64,000 nt of DNA, taken from Roseimicrobium sp. ORNL1 (GTDB taxonomy: Bacteria; Verrucomicrobiota; Verrucomicrobiia; Verrucomicrobiales; Verrucomicrobiaceae). Position 1 is the stretch's first letter, and every line of letters begins with the position of its first letter. Positions 18,152 to 26,672 of this stretch are shown here, piece after piece. Where the stretch lies: positions 4,836,001 to 4,900,000 of the forward strand of contig NZ_CP049143.1 in NCBI RefSeq assembly GCF_011044495.1, given 5' to 3'. The notes beneath the pieces were generated by a model. That model was not told where the DNA came from and ran no database searches. It saw nothing but the letters and a program-made list of their open reading frames with translations. A program made the translations under genes and the position numbers.

Positions 18152-18628
18152 CTACAGCCCAAGTTCGGAAAGCGAGGGGTGGTCATCCGGGCGGCGACCG
18201 AGCGGCCAGTGGTACTTACGCTCGCTCTCCTTGATGGGCTGGTCATTGATGCTGGCAATGCGACGCTGCATGTAGCCGTGCTCATCGAACTCCCAGTTTT
18301 CATTGCCGTAGGAGCGGAACCACTGCCCGGAGTCATCATGCCACTCGTACGCGAAACGCACGGCGATGCGGTTGCCATGGAACGCCCAGAGCTCCTTGAT
18401 CAAGCGATACTCCAGTTCCTTGTTCCACTTGCGGGTCAGGAACTGCACGATGGCCTCGCGACCGGCGAGGAATTCCGCGCGATTCCGCCAGATGCTATCG
18501 ACCGTGTAGGCGAGTGACACGCGCTCCGCCTCCCGCGTATTCCAGGCGTCCTCCGCCATGCGCACCTTCTGCGCGGCTGTCTCTGCGGTGAAGGGAGGGA
18601 GTGGCGGACGCGGTGTGGACATGGACAT
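18152..18628 (-). CDS. DUF1348 / SnoaL-like (NTF2-fold) protein
   Basis: The 158-residue protein matches DUF1348: [19 protein letters not shown] at the start, the conserved [10 protein letters not shown], and [27 protein letters not shown] in the second half, ending with the typical WPLGRRP. This family has the NTF2-like cone fold and is cytoplasmic; its reaction is unknown. It lies 66 bases upstream of the PQQ-propeller gene on the same strand, so the two may be co-transcribed, although a functional link is not evident. Confidence 0.9.
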   Translation of the reverse strand: MSMSTPRPPLPPFTAETAAQKVRMAEDAWNTREAERVSLAYTVDSIWRNRAEFLAGREAIVQFLTRKWNKELEYRLIKELWAFHGNRIAVRFAYEWHDDSGQWFRSYGNENWEFDEHGYMQRRIASINDQPIKESERKYHWPLGRRPDDHPSLSELGL

Positions 18629-18673
18629 GGTGGTTGGGATTGAAATTTCTGCTCACTGCAACCTTACGCTCCA

Positions 18674-18711
18674 AACGAAAACGCTGGCGCCGGAAACGAC
18701 CGGCGCCAGCG
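18674..18711 (-). terminator. Strong terminator after the RasGAP-like gene
   Basis: CGCTGGCGCCGG at 18682-18693 and its perfect complement at 18700-18711 form a 12-bp stem with a 6-base loop. On the minus strand it is followed by TTTTCGTTT. It lies 35 bases after the stop codon of the RasGAP-like gene. Confidence 0.85.
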
Positions 18712-18745
18712 CGAGTGGCAGATGGTGTGATTTCTTCTCGCGGAC

Positions 18746-20245
18746 TCAGACGCTAAGGCTCTTGCCCTGCTTCTCGCCCTGGCCCTGCTGCGGCGCCTTG
18801 GGGCCGAGCTTCTCGCGGACAGAGAGGACCTTCTCCTGCTGCTTGATACCCTTGTCGAGATTCTCCTTCTCGGCCTTGGCTCGGGTGTGGGTGTCTCGGG
18901 CTTGCACCTCCTGGTTGTCACTGATGGTCGGGGTCATGTTATGAGCGTCTTCCAAGGCTTTCCGACCCACCTCTCTCCCGACCATTTCCATGGCCAGCGC
19001 AAACTCGGCGCGGTCCACCTTCATGCCCTGCAGTTTCTGCTGGAGTTCTTCGACACTCTTGCCTTCAAACACTCCTTGTCTGGCCATCGAGGTAGTCTGG
19101 ATCTTCCCTTCGATTTTATCGATCTCGCCCTGAACACCCTTGAGGCCATGCTTGAAGAAGCACTTGATGTGGTCGCCGATGGTCGGATTTTCCTTCAATT
19201 GCTTTTGCGTGGCTTCGAGTTGCTTGATACGGTCCTCAAAGGGCTTCAGTTCGCCCCTCCTCAGGATCTCCGTGACGCGCTTCGTGTTGTCCACCTCCTT
19301 GGAAAGGTCCACGCCCACGTCGCCAACCTTGGGAGGGAGCTTGGAAACGAATGTGTTGATCGAATCCGAGCCCTCCGAAATGGCTTTGTACGCAGAGGTG
19401 GTCTGCTCCATGCCATCCTTGGTACGCAGGCCGTTGGATACCACGTTTTGCGGCTTGGTCGACGGGAGCGGATTGTCGTGCGACCGGTTCATGCTGTTGG
19501 CATAGGTCTGCAGGGCGATATTCGCACCCATCAAAAGATTCCCAACCTCCTGCGTCTCCACATTGTCACGCAGCAAATTGCCATTGGCGGACATCATGGG
19601 GGAAGCGCATCTCAACAGCAAGGTGCTGGCCGTGGCCGTGTTCATCGCCTCCTTGTTGGTGCCCACCGGTTCCAGGGCGGCCTTCATGAATGCCCGGGCC
19701 TCCGGTGAGAGCTTGGAGAGGTTCCGCTCGCTCGATTCAATCGACGTTTTTGCAACCTCGCCATAGGCCTTGTGGAGCTTGGTCTTGTCCTCCTCGGTCA
19801 CATCCTCAATATGGCCGTAGGGGCTGTCGACTTTCTTGCCCACGAGCGAATCCGGCAATTGGGACTTGGCCTTGAGAGCCGCCTCCAGGGTGTCCTCGTA
19901 CATCGCATCCACGTACTCCTTCGCGTACGTGTTCATGTAGTCGGACATGAACCTGGTCGTGGCAGTGTTTCCGCGCAGCAGGGTGGCGGGATCCTGGGTG
20001 TGATCCAGTTCGTCCTGCACGCCGGCCTTCACGAGTTTCTGATAGACCTCCTGCTTCTCTTCAGGGCTCAGACTGCTGCTCTCGATTTCCTTGAAGATCT
20101 GGGTGCCAATTTCAGCGCCATACTTGGTCTTATCGAGTTCAATTTCCTCAGGCGTGGCCTTGGCACGCTGTTCGCTCGTCATGCCCGTGTAGGTCATCTT
20201 GTCGGTGTATTCCTTGACGAGCTTGTCGATGTGTTCTCCTGGCAT
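18746..20245 (-). CDS. Protein with RasGAP-like domain and coiled-coil C-terminus (putative effector)
   Basis: This 499-residue, highly charged protein has no signal peptide or membrane segment. Residues 50-305 follow the eukaryotic RasGAP pattern. ATLLRGNTATTRFM (R91) corresponds to the arginine-finger segment TLFRGNSLASKIM of neurofibromin. LLLRCASPMM (R212) matches the FLR(F/L)INPA motif, ALQTYAN (244-250) the QNLAN/QSIAN motif, and SINTFVSKLP the downstream xxNxFVK segment. The R91-R212 distance (121) and R212-N250 distance (38) are close to those in p120GAP (114 and 39). The C-terminal half is helical and contains NPTIGDHIKCFFKHGLKG. RasGAPs speed GTP hydrolysis by Ras; whether this one acts on a host Ras or a bacterial small GTPase is unknown. 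It is transcribed alone and ends in a strong terminator. Confidence 0.72.
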   Translation of the reverse strand: MPGEHIDKLVKEYTDKMTYTGMTSEQRAKATPEEIELDKTKYGAEIGTQIFKEIESSSLSPEEKQEVYQKLVKAGVQDELDHTQDPATLLRGNTATTRFMSDYMNTYAKEYVDAMYEDTLEAALKAKSQLPDSLVGKKVDSPYGHIEDVTEEDKTKLHKAYGEVAKTSIESSERNLSKLSPEARAFMKAALEPVGTNKEAMNTATASTLLLRCASPMMSANGNLLRDNVETQEVGNLLMGANIALQTYANSMNRSHDNPLPSTKPQNVVSNGLRTKDGMEQTTSAYKAISEGSDSINTFVSKLPPKVGDVGVDLSKEVDNTKRVTEILRRGELKPFEDRIKQLEATQKQLKENPTIGDHIKCFFKHGLKGVQGEIDKIEGKIQTTSMARQGVFEGKSVEELQQKLQGMKVDRAEFALAMEMVGREVGRKALEDAHNMTPTISDNQEVQARDTHTRAKAEKENLDKGIKQQEKVLSVREKLGPKAPQQGQGEKQGKSLSV

Positions 20246-20383
20246 GGTGTGATGAAGTTAAGGTGAATTGAAAATTAGTGTGCTCGGTTCGCCAAGGGAG
20301 CTGGGCGTTGGAGGCAAATGGTTTACAAGGGGAGATTTCGGCACGACTCCGCCAAAGTTACGCGGGTGCCAAAGATTTCTTCA

Positions 20384-20405
20384 GCAGCATCCGGGCGGAT
20401 GCTGC
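20384..20405 (-). terminator. Stem-loop after the sulfatase gene
   Basis: GCAGCATCC and GGATGCTGC pair perfectly around GGGC. It lies about 85 bases after the sulfatase stop; the following sequence on the minus strand has only a short T-run, so termination is uncertain. The rest of 20246-20490 shows no gene. Confidence 0.4.
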
Positions 20406-20490
20406 GAGCAATTTTGGGGCCTTGTGGAGCGGAATTCTGACGTGGCGCAATGGCTGGAGGCCTGGCCAACACTGACGGTCACACTGCCCC

Positions 20491-21930
20491 CTACTCAGCG
20501 CGGGACTCGCCTTGCTCAGGGGATTTCGCCGTCAGATTGTCCTTCGCCTTCTGCGCCTCGAAGCGCTTGGCCAGGTCCGCGACCAATTCTGGCTTCACTG
20601 CTGCGAGGTCGGTTTTCTCCAGTGGATCTTTGGCAACATTGAAGAGCATCCAGGTGCCTGCCGGAGGGGCATTCGTGGCGGCGGCATCCCGTGCAGCCTT
20701 GCCTTTTGGCTGCCGATGGTCACGGATGACCTTCCAGTCGCCCTGACGCAGGCCTTCCCAATAACGTCCCGCGCCCCAGACCCAGTAGAACTCCCGTGGG
20801 CTCGCTGCGGCTGCGGGATCCTCCAGCAGGGCGAAGATGTTTTGTCCATCCCACTTGGGGTCTGCGCCAGCCGCCGGTTGATAGCCGGTGAGTGCTGCGA
20901 GGGTGGGCATCCAGTCCACCACATGCATGGGCGTGGTCATCTTGTGCGGCTTCAGCTTTGACGGCCAGTTGATGAAGGCAGGCACACGCATGCCGCCTTC
21001 GAACATGTCCCCCTTGCCGCCGCGCAGTGGGAGGTTGCTGCTGAAACCAGCGGCGAGAGAGGGGTCTGGCTCGGGGTAGTTGTTTCCTTTGTACGCCTTG
21101 TGGATGCCGCCGTTGTCCGAGGTGAAGATGAGGAGGGTATTCTCGCGGAGTTTCTGATTTTCCAGTGCGCTCACGACTTCCCCGATGGCGGCGTCCATGT
21201 GGGTGGCGCTCGCAGCAAAGAGACGACGGTCTGGATCTGCGATGTGCGCATTTGCCTCCAGCCACTTCTGTTCCTCCACCACGGGTGTGTGGACGGCGGT
21301 GAAGGCCATGTAGAGGAAGAAAGGCTTCTTCGCATCCTGTTGGCGGTGGTGCGTGATCCACTGTGAAGCCTCCCGTGCGATGAGGTCGGTGGCATGCCCT
21401 TCCTCTTCGATGAATTCTCCATTGCGGTGCCAGGACTTCACGTTCTTCCGGTACAGGTGATTCAGCGGACCTACCGCGCCATCGAAGCAGCCGTAGCTGT
21501 AGTTGAACCCGTGGTGGTTCGGGCCCCACTCCGGCTTGCTGCCCATGTGCCACTTCCCGATGAGTGCCGTGTCATAGCCAAGTGACTGGAACATCTTTCC
21601 CAGCGTGAGTGTCTCGAAAGGATATGCATGATCCGGGCTGGCCTGTGTGCAATGCGAACCAAAGCGGCTGGGATACCGCCCCGTCATGAGCGCCACGCGG
21701 GTGGGCGTGCACTGCGGCTGCACGTAGTGGTGATCAAGTTCCACACCTTCACGTGCAAGACGGTCCAGGTTCGGCGTGCGCATCTCCGGATTGTGATACC
21801 CCACGTCCGCCCAGCCCTGGTCATCGGAGACGATGATGATGACGTTGGGACGAGTGGCCGACGCGGCAAATGCGGCAGAACCGCTGACACACACAAACAG
21901 CAGAGAGGCGAGGCGGGCGAGGAGCTTCAT
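20491..21930 (-). CDS. Secreted arylsulfatase-type sulfatase (Cys-type)
   Basis: A signal peptide (MKLLARLASLLFVCVSGSAAFA) precedes a family S1 sulfatase. The metal site begins at VSDDQGWADVG (D36, D37). The catalytic cysteine C74 in CTPTRVALMTGRYPSR matches the C-x-P-x-R sequence that is oxidised to formylglycine. IGKWHMGSKPEWGPNHHGF is the conserved K/H substrate-site loop, and FTSDNGG the second metal motif. Substrates are likely sulfated polysaccharides. No formylglycine-generating enzyme is in the window. The gene is upstream of a short hairpin and is preceded by a large palindromic repeat. Confidence 0.92.
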   Translation of the reverse strand: MKLLARLASLLFVCVSGSAAFAASATRPNVIIIVSDDQGWADVGYHNPEMRTPNLDRLAREGVELDHHYVQPQCTPTRVALMTGRYPSRFGSHCTQASPDHAYPFETLTLGKMFQSLGYDTALIGKWHMGSKPEWGPNHHGFNYSYGCFDGAVGPLNHLYRKNVKSWHRNGEFIEEEGHATDLIAREASQWITHHRQQDAKKPFFLYMAFTAVHTPVVEEQKWLEANAHIADPDRRLFAASATHMDAAIGEVVSALENQKLRENTLLIFTSDNGGIHKAYKGNNYPEPDPSLAAGFSSNLPLRGGKGDMFEGGMRVPAFINWPSKLKPHKMTTPMHVVDWMPTLAALTGYQPAAGADPKWDGQNIFALLEDPAAAASPREFYWVWGAGRYWEGLRQGDWKVIRDHRQPKGKAARDAAATNAPPAGTWMLFNVAKDPLEKTDLAAVKPELVADLAKRFEAQKAKDNLTAKSPEQGESRAE

Positions 21931-21999
21931 GCGACGGTGAAACGTGGAATGAGACGCGGCATTTCACTGAGACTCACACGCGATTGATCAAGAAGCTGT

Positions 22000-22190
22000 G
22001 CCGAAGGCCTTGGACTGCGTGCAGCCTGCTGCCGCTTTCCGGAGTCCACAGCCTGCTGTGGCGATGATAACCCTCGCTCGAAAGTTCGCGTGTCCGGGAG
22101 AGTTTGGCGACTTCGTCGCGGTGTAGCGTGCAGCAGGCTGCACTTTAGGAAAGCGGCAGCAGGCTGCACGCAGTCCAAGGCCTTCGGCAC
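22000..22190. repeat. Large palindromic repeat, solo copy (family of the RAYT at 61195)
   Basis: The left arm (22000-22040, GTGCCGAAGGCCTTGGACTG and onward) is the reverse complement of the right arm (about 22149-22190). Inner segments also pair (GCAGCCTGCTG/CAGCAGGCTGC). The element fills most of the 300-base gap between the sulfatase and DUF4185-like genes. Confidence 0.85.
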
Positions 22191-22233
22191 CCGCTGCTAC
22201 GCTCATCCTTACTTACTACCCACTACTTACTGT

Positions 22234-23292
22234 TTACTCCCCTCTCACCGTCACCTCCCGCACGGAGAAGCTATCTTCCCCAGAGAAAACGAGATACAGC
22301 GTCTTCCCGTCCTCACTCATCCACTTGCTGGGAAAGTCGCCGTGCTCGCCAGGGCCAACATCCCACTTCTCCGTGTAGTAGGCGGTGGTCCACGGTCCCC
22401 ACGGCTCGGGTGCATCATAGATCGCGAAGCCGCCGGTGTACCTGGTGTCCCCACGATCTTTGGATCCAGCGGGCAAAGGGATGTGCTGCCACCAGAGGTA
22501 GCGCTTCAACGGAGCGCAGTAAGTCATGGCGGAGCGCAGACAGGCATCGCGATGCTGGAATACGGGACCGCGTTGCGTGATGTCGCGTGACCATTGCGGT
22601 TGGCCCTTGGCATCGAGCTTCACGAAGAACTCCCACGCATCTCGCGAGGTCAGCTTGTCCTTGGGCGCACGCATCAAGATGAAGTGATCCGCAGGTGTAT
22701 CAGCCAAGGGGCCATCGTGGGAATAGGCATAGACATAGCCATCACGAGCACCGGCGTAGTCCTTGCCGAAATTCACAAAACCCATCATGCCGAACTCGGC
22801 GAACTTCCAATCAGCGAAGGTCCAGGTCTTCGCGTGATCGCGTGACCAGGCTAGCTGGGTTTGTCCGCCTTTGTTGTCTGCGTGACCGAGCCAGAGATAA
22901 AGTGCGCCCTCCACGCTGAGGATGCCCCAGCCCTTCTTGCCATCGCGGCCCTGACCGAGTTGCTCACCGGGTGAGCGGACGTTTTCACCGGTGAACTTGT
23001 CCGGTGTGCCGGTGACACGTGCGAAACCGAGGCTGAGCTTTTCTTTTGTCTTGGGCAGGAAGCCGGTGCCGTCTCCCCACGTGGTGTAGAGCGCATCATC
23101 ATCTGCCCAGGTGACCGGCCAGTTGTCGCCATCCTTGGCCATGCGCAGGATGGTTTCATTCGAGGCCCACTCCATGCCGACGATGACGGGGCTGGGTGGG
23201 TAGGGAGGCTCGGCGGCGGGAACTGGAGTGGTGGCGAACTGGAGGAGTGCCAGGAGGATGCATGCGCGAAGACCTTGATGAGGCAGCTTCAT
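22234..23292 (-). CDS. Secreted DUF4185-like beta-propeller protein
   Basis: The 352-residue protein has a signal peptide (CILLALLQFATTPVPAAEPP) and a propeller-like body: DNWPVTWADDDALYTTWGDGTGF, SVEGALYLWLGH, QTQLAWSRDHAKTWTFADW and KWMSEDGKTLYLVFSGEDSFSVREV. This layout matches DUF4185 proteins, relatives of five-bladed-propeller glycoside hydrolases and sialidase-type Asp-box proteins. An extracellular carbohydrate-binding or hydrolytic role is probable; the catalytic residues cannot be assigned. It is in a run of minus-strand secreted carbohydrate genes with the pectate lyase just upstream (66-base gap). Confidence 0.75.
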   Translation of the reverse strand: MKLPHQGLRACILLALLQFATTPVPAAEPPYPPSPVIVGMEWASNETILRMAKDGDNWPVTWADDDALYTTWGDGTGFLPKTKEKLSLGFARVTGTPDKFTGENVRSPGEQLGQGRDGKKGWGILSVEGALYLWLGHADNKGGQTQLAWSRDHAKTWTFADWKFAEFGMMGFVNFGKDYAGARDGYVYAYSHDGPLADTPADHFILMRAPKDKLTSRDAWEFFVKLDAKGQPQWSRDITQRGPVFQHRDACLRSAMTYCAPLKRYLWWQHIPLPAGSKDRGDTRYTGGFAIYDAPEPWGPWTTAYYTEKWDVGPGEHGDFPSKWMSEDGKTLYLVFSGEDSFSVREVTVRGE

Positions 23293-23358
23293 AGCTGGAG
23301 AGATTGCAACAATGAATGCTCGCGAAGGGACTCGCGAACTACGTTGGAAATACGCTGG

Positions 23359-24723
23359 CTATAGAGCATTCATCCACACCTCTAGATGGGTGTAGCCGTT
23401 TGGCGTGGATGGTTTGTTGGCGTCGCTGGGATCGTTGGAATTGAGGCCCTGGGATTGTTCCCACGCGTCGGGCAGGCCGTCGTTGTCCTGGTCGGGCAAA
23501 GCATCTTGGTTGTTCAGCGTGGGCCACGCATCATCGGGGATAGTCATCTTGCGACGGCCGGTGCCATCGCGCACACCGTTGACGATGCGGGTGTCTGCGG
23601 CATCGCGTGCGGGTTTACTGGCGCCGACGATTTCGAGCGCACGTTTGTAGGCGTCGATTGCCTTGAGGTTTTCTTTTTCCGTGAGGGGCTCCAGGGGCAG
23701 AGGCGTTTCGCGATGGATGAGGGTGCAACCCGGACTGGGGATGAGCAGGTCTGATTGCGGAGTCGCGGGACGTGAGACGGTGCCATCTCCAGACACGTTG
23801 CCATCGAGGTAAAGCTCTGCTGTCGCACCTTTGTAAATGACGAAGGCGCGATCGCGATACGTGGCCGCAGTATCGAGGCCGGGCTTGAGGTAGTTCCCCA
23901 CGTAGTTCATGGCGATGCGCTCCGGCTGGTCGGCGTAACCCGCGCCGGTGTAGCCGGGACCGGAGTCCCAATTGAAAATCACGTTGTGCCGGAAGTCGAT
24001 TTGTGGGCCGGGATCGTCGGCATGGCCAGGTGTGGTCTGGTAACCACCCGGGCGTGGATTGCGGGCGCGGTTGCACGCATAGAGATTGTAGAGATACGAA
24101 ATGGCGCCGCGATGCGAGCCGATGATGGAGCCGTACGAATGCTCGGTGAGCGCTTCCGCGATGAGGCAATGCTGCACGGTGACGCGGTCCGAGTCATTCG
24201 TGACAGAGAGGCATTCATCCGTGCTCCACGTCGCGGAGCAGTGGTCGATGATGACATCTCGTGCGTCCCAGATGCTGATGGCGTCGCGCTCGCTGGCCTT
24301 GGACGTTTTGTCACCGAGGCGGCAACGGAGGTAGCGCACAATGACATCATGCGTCGCGCCGATTTGTAGCTCTTGCCCTTTCAGGCAGATGCCATCGCCG
24401 GGCGCTGTCTGGCCGGCGATGGTGATGAAGGGATGCGCGATGCGGATGGGCTTCTGCAGTTCGATGGTGCCGGACACGCGGAAGATGACCGTACGCGGCT
24501 CGCGCATGTCCACGGCGGCACGCAGGCTGCCGGGGCCGGAATCGTTGAGATTGGTCACTGCAATGACCTTGCCGCCGCGTCCGCCCTTGGACCACTTGCC
24601 TGCGCCTTCAGCACCGGGGAAGGCGGGCAGGCGGGTGACAGGGATGGATTCTTTGGCGTGGAGAGGGAAGAGGGCGACGGTAGCAGAGAAGCCGAGGAGC
24701 AGGAACAGGAGGAGCGGCTTCAT
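23359..24723 (-). CDS. Pectate lyase-like parallel beta-helix protein (PL1-type)
   Basis: The signal peptide (MKPLLLFLLLGFSATVALFPLHA) is followed by AFPGAEGAGKWSKGGRGGKV, the typical start of PL1/PelL-like proteins of Bacteroidetes, Planctomycetes and Verrucomicrobia, and by TNLNDSGPGSLRAAV. The beta-helix rungs continue through FITIAGQTAPGDG, IWDARDVIIDHCSATWSTDE and IDFRHNVIFNW. The C-terminus has DQDNDGLPDAWEQSQGLN, a calcium-binding thrombospondin type-3-like tail common in secreted proteins of this phylum. It likely cleaves pectin-like uronate polymers by beta-elimination outside the cell. It probably shares a transcript with the DUF4185-like gene downstream. Confidence 0.88.
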   Translation of the reverse strand: MKPLLLFLLLGFSATVALFPLHAKESIPVTRLPAFPGAEGAGKWSKGGRGGKVIAVTNLNDSGPGSLRAAVDMREPRTVIFRVSGTIELQKPIRIAHPFITIAGQTAPGDGICLKGQELQIGATHDVIVRYLRCRLGDKTSKASERDAISIWDARDVIIDHCSATWSTDECLSVTNDSDRVTVQHCLIAEALTEHSYGSIIGSHRGAISYLYNLYACNRARNPRPGGYQTTPGHADDPGPQIDFRHNVIFNWDSGPGYTGAGYADQPERIAMNYVGNYLKPGLDTAATYRDRAFVIYKGATAELYLDGNVSGDGTVSRPATPQSDLLIPSPGCTLIHRETPLPLEPLTEKENLKAIDAYKRALEIVGASKPARDAADTRIVNGVRDGTGRRKMTIPDDAWPTLNNQDALPDQDNDGLPDAWEQSQGLNSNDPSDANKPSTPNGYTHLEVWMNAL

Positions 24724-24766
24724 GGGTTTGTCCGAGAGATGATGGGTGAAGTCATGCGCAGGGTGT

Positions 24767-24908
24767 TCAACACAGAGACACAGAGACGCAGAGGAACTTC
24801 GGAGACTGAGGTTGAGTGTGAACCTGACTCTGTTGGGTAGCTGGGAAGCCTATCCGTATTTCTCAGTCTCTGTGCCCTCTGTGTCTCTGCGTCTCTGTAT
24901 TGAATCCC
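24767..24908. repeat. Inverted pair of CGCAGAG-type repeats
   Basis: Positions 24767-24812 carry CACAGAGACGCAGAGGAAC and TTCGGAGACTGAG. The same family appears inverted and more diverged at about 24864-24908. It is the same family as the inverted repeats of the GxxExxY unit, here without a gene between the arms. Confidence 0.7.
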
Positions 24909-24951
24909 ACGCAGCCCGCCGCACCCAGAGCCTCCTACGGGCGAACTCAAA

Positions 24952-25881
24952 TCACCCCCACCACTCCCGCAGCACCGCGAAGTCACGCTTCGTCGCTGCG
25001 ATGGCTTCTTCCTTATATCCGGGCTGCTCCATGCTGCCCTTCAGGTACTCCACGTGCAGGGAGATGGGGCCGGTGAAGTTAATCTTCTTCAGCATGGCGA
25101 CCTGATCCTTGCCCACCACGCCTTCACCCAGCGGGCAGGGCTCGGCTTTCTTCTCACCCCACTTGAAATTCTTGAAGTACACGGCCCCGATGCGGTCGCG
25201 CACGAGATTGAGTTCCAACGGCCAGGAGAGGCTGCCCTCCACGGTGGCGTGGTAGAAGTCGAACGCGAAGGCCCAATCCTTCGCGGGATAATCCTGCATG
25301 AGCGTGAAGACATCCCACACGGGCGCGCCGAGGTAGTCCTTGCCCGAGTGATTCTGATACAGTGGCTGGATGCCAATCTCGCTGCTCAGCGCGATGAGGT
25401 CCTTGAACTTCGCCTTCCACTCCTGGAGCTGCGGCCAGATGGGCTTGCTCAGGTCGTACTTGTTGTAGTTCATCCGGTAGTGCGGCACGCCGAGGGCCTT
25501 CGCGGTACGCAGGACTTTTTCCGTGTTCTGCTCCTTGCTCACTTCATTGATGCCGGAGGTCATGATGGTCAGGCCGAGCTTCCGCTTCTTCAGCTCTTCC
25601 ACGTACTTGGGCAGGTCCTCCTCCACCCGTTCCGGCTCCACCTGCCCCTTCGGACGGATGGGTGCCTCGATGCCCGTCATGCCGTCCAGGCTGGCGGCAA
25701 TGTCCGCAATCTCCGCATAGCTGAGGCCCTGCAGGTGCTTCGTGAAAAAGCAGTACTCCTGGGCTGCCTTGCCGCCCGCGGCTGCGGCGACGGCGGAGGA
25801 GTTGGAAAGCACCGGCGCCAAAGCGGATGCGGCACCGGCGAGGGAGGCGGACTTGAGGAAATGACGGCGGGAGGTGTTCAT
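24952..25881 (-). CDS. Tat-exported sugar phosphate isomerase/epimerase-like TIM barrel
   Basis: I chose the start at MNTSRRHFLKSASLAGAAS because it gives a twin-arginine signal (S-R-R-H-F-L-K); the frame runs upstream to 25989 without homology. The 309-residue product has an AP endonuclease 2/xylose isomerase-like TIM barrel: GMTGIEAPIRPKGQVEPERVEEDLPKYVEELKKR, then PLYQNHSGKDYLG, AFAFDFYHATVEG and ISLHVEYL, with metal-ligand candidates E, H, D and E. These Tat-exported members are abundant in planctomycetes and verrucomicrobia, where they are usually linked to sugar or inositol turnover, but reactions are mostly untested. It is divergent from the next gene. Confidence 0.87.
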   Translation of the reverse strand: MNTSRRHFLKSASLAGAASALAPVLSNSSAVAAAAGGKAAQEYCFFTKHLQGLSYAEIADIAASLDGMTGIEAPIRPKGQVEPERVEEDLPKYVEELKKRKLGLTIMTSGINEVSKEQNTEKVLRTAKALGVPHYRMNYNKYDLSKPIWPQLQEWKAKFKDLIALSSEIGIQPLYQNHSGKDYLGAPVWDVFTLMQDYPAKDWAFAFDFYHATVEGSLSWPLELNLVRDRIGAVYFKNFKWGEKKAEPCPLGEGVVGKDQVAMLKKINFTGPISLHVEYLKGSMEQPGYKEEAIAATKRDFAVLREWWG

Positions 25882-25987
25882 GGAAAAAGGCTGACTGGAA
25901 TGAGGCACAAAATCAACAATGCTCTCCGTGTAACGTGACAGAACGAAGGATTCTCGCCACGTACAAGCAAAAGCGCTCTCACAGCTC

Positions 25988-26611
25988 ATGCCGAACGAAA
26001 CTCAGCAGTGGCCATTCGCAGACCCCAAAAACGTGGCGGCCTTCACCACGCGCTTTGTGATGACCCTGAACGAGCCCATCGTGGCCGTCTACCACAACTA
26101 TGAAGATGGTGCCTGGCAATTCCACAGCAACCGTGCCTCAGATGAGCGCGATCTGATGCTGGTAGCCCTCTCCGAGGTATGGGAGAAAGACCCAAGCATC
26201 GGACTCGTGAATGACCTGCCCTACGGTTGGAAAGCAACACGCACCACCCCAGTCGCGCCATGGCGCGGCGAGAAGCACCATCCCTACCCTACTTACGAAG
26301 AGAACGGCTTCTACTTGGAGGATGCGTCACTCTATGAGGAGCAAATATCGTTGCCGGACCAGAAGGCGCAGGAGAGCTGCGCTCCGGGCGACCTCGTAAA
26401 ACTGGTGTTTCGCTTCGCAAAGGAGCACGCTGAACGACGTGGCGGCGAATGCGAGCGGATGTGGCTGAGCGTGGAGGAAGTCCATGACGCGGGGCACTAC
26501 ACAGGCCGACTTGAGAACCAGCCAAGCCTGCATGACGCGATCGAAGAAGGAGCGTTGGTAATCTTCAGCCCTATCCACATCATCGCCATCGAGCAGCAGG
26601 CGAATACCTAG
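25988..26611 (+). CDS. DUF2185/DUF2314-like cytoplasmic protein
   Basis: The 207-residue protein has no signal peptide. Two parts can be seen. The N-terminal half is FVMTLNEPIVAVYHNYEDGAWQFHS...VALSEVWEKDPSI, a pattern I associate with small immunity-like or DUF2185-type proteins. The C-terminal half, LVKLVFRF...ERMWLSVEEV...YTGRLENQPSLHDAIEEGALVIFSPIHI, resembles DUF2314. The assignment is tentative. It is divergent from the Tat-exported isomerase-like gene, with about 107 bases between the starts, and precedes the esterase gene by 60 bases on the same strand. Confidence 0.65.
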   Translation: MPNETQQWPFADPKNVAAFTTRFVMTLNEPIVAVYHNYEDGAWQFHSNRASDERDLMLVALSEVWEKDPSIGLVNDLPYGWKATRTTPVAPWRGEKHHPYPTYEENGFYLEDASLYEEQISLPDQKAQESCAPGDLVKLVFRFAKEHAERRGGECERMWLSVEEVHDAGHYTGRLENQPSLHDAIEEGALVIFSPIHIIAIEQQANT

Positions 26612-26672
26612 CCGATTCCCACGTTAACCCTGACGAGGTAACGGCTCCACCGAAACACTTACTCTGATTCTC

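Noticed and set aside
16790-18517. 575-residue plus-strand frame opposite the PQQ-propeller and DUF1348 genes
   Set aside because: Spans two real genes and starts in the palindrome; shadow translation.
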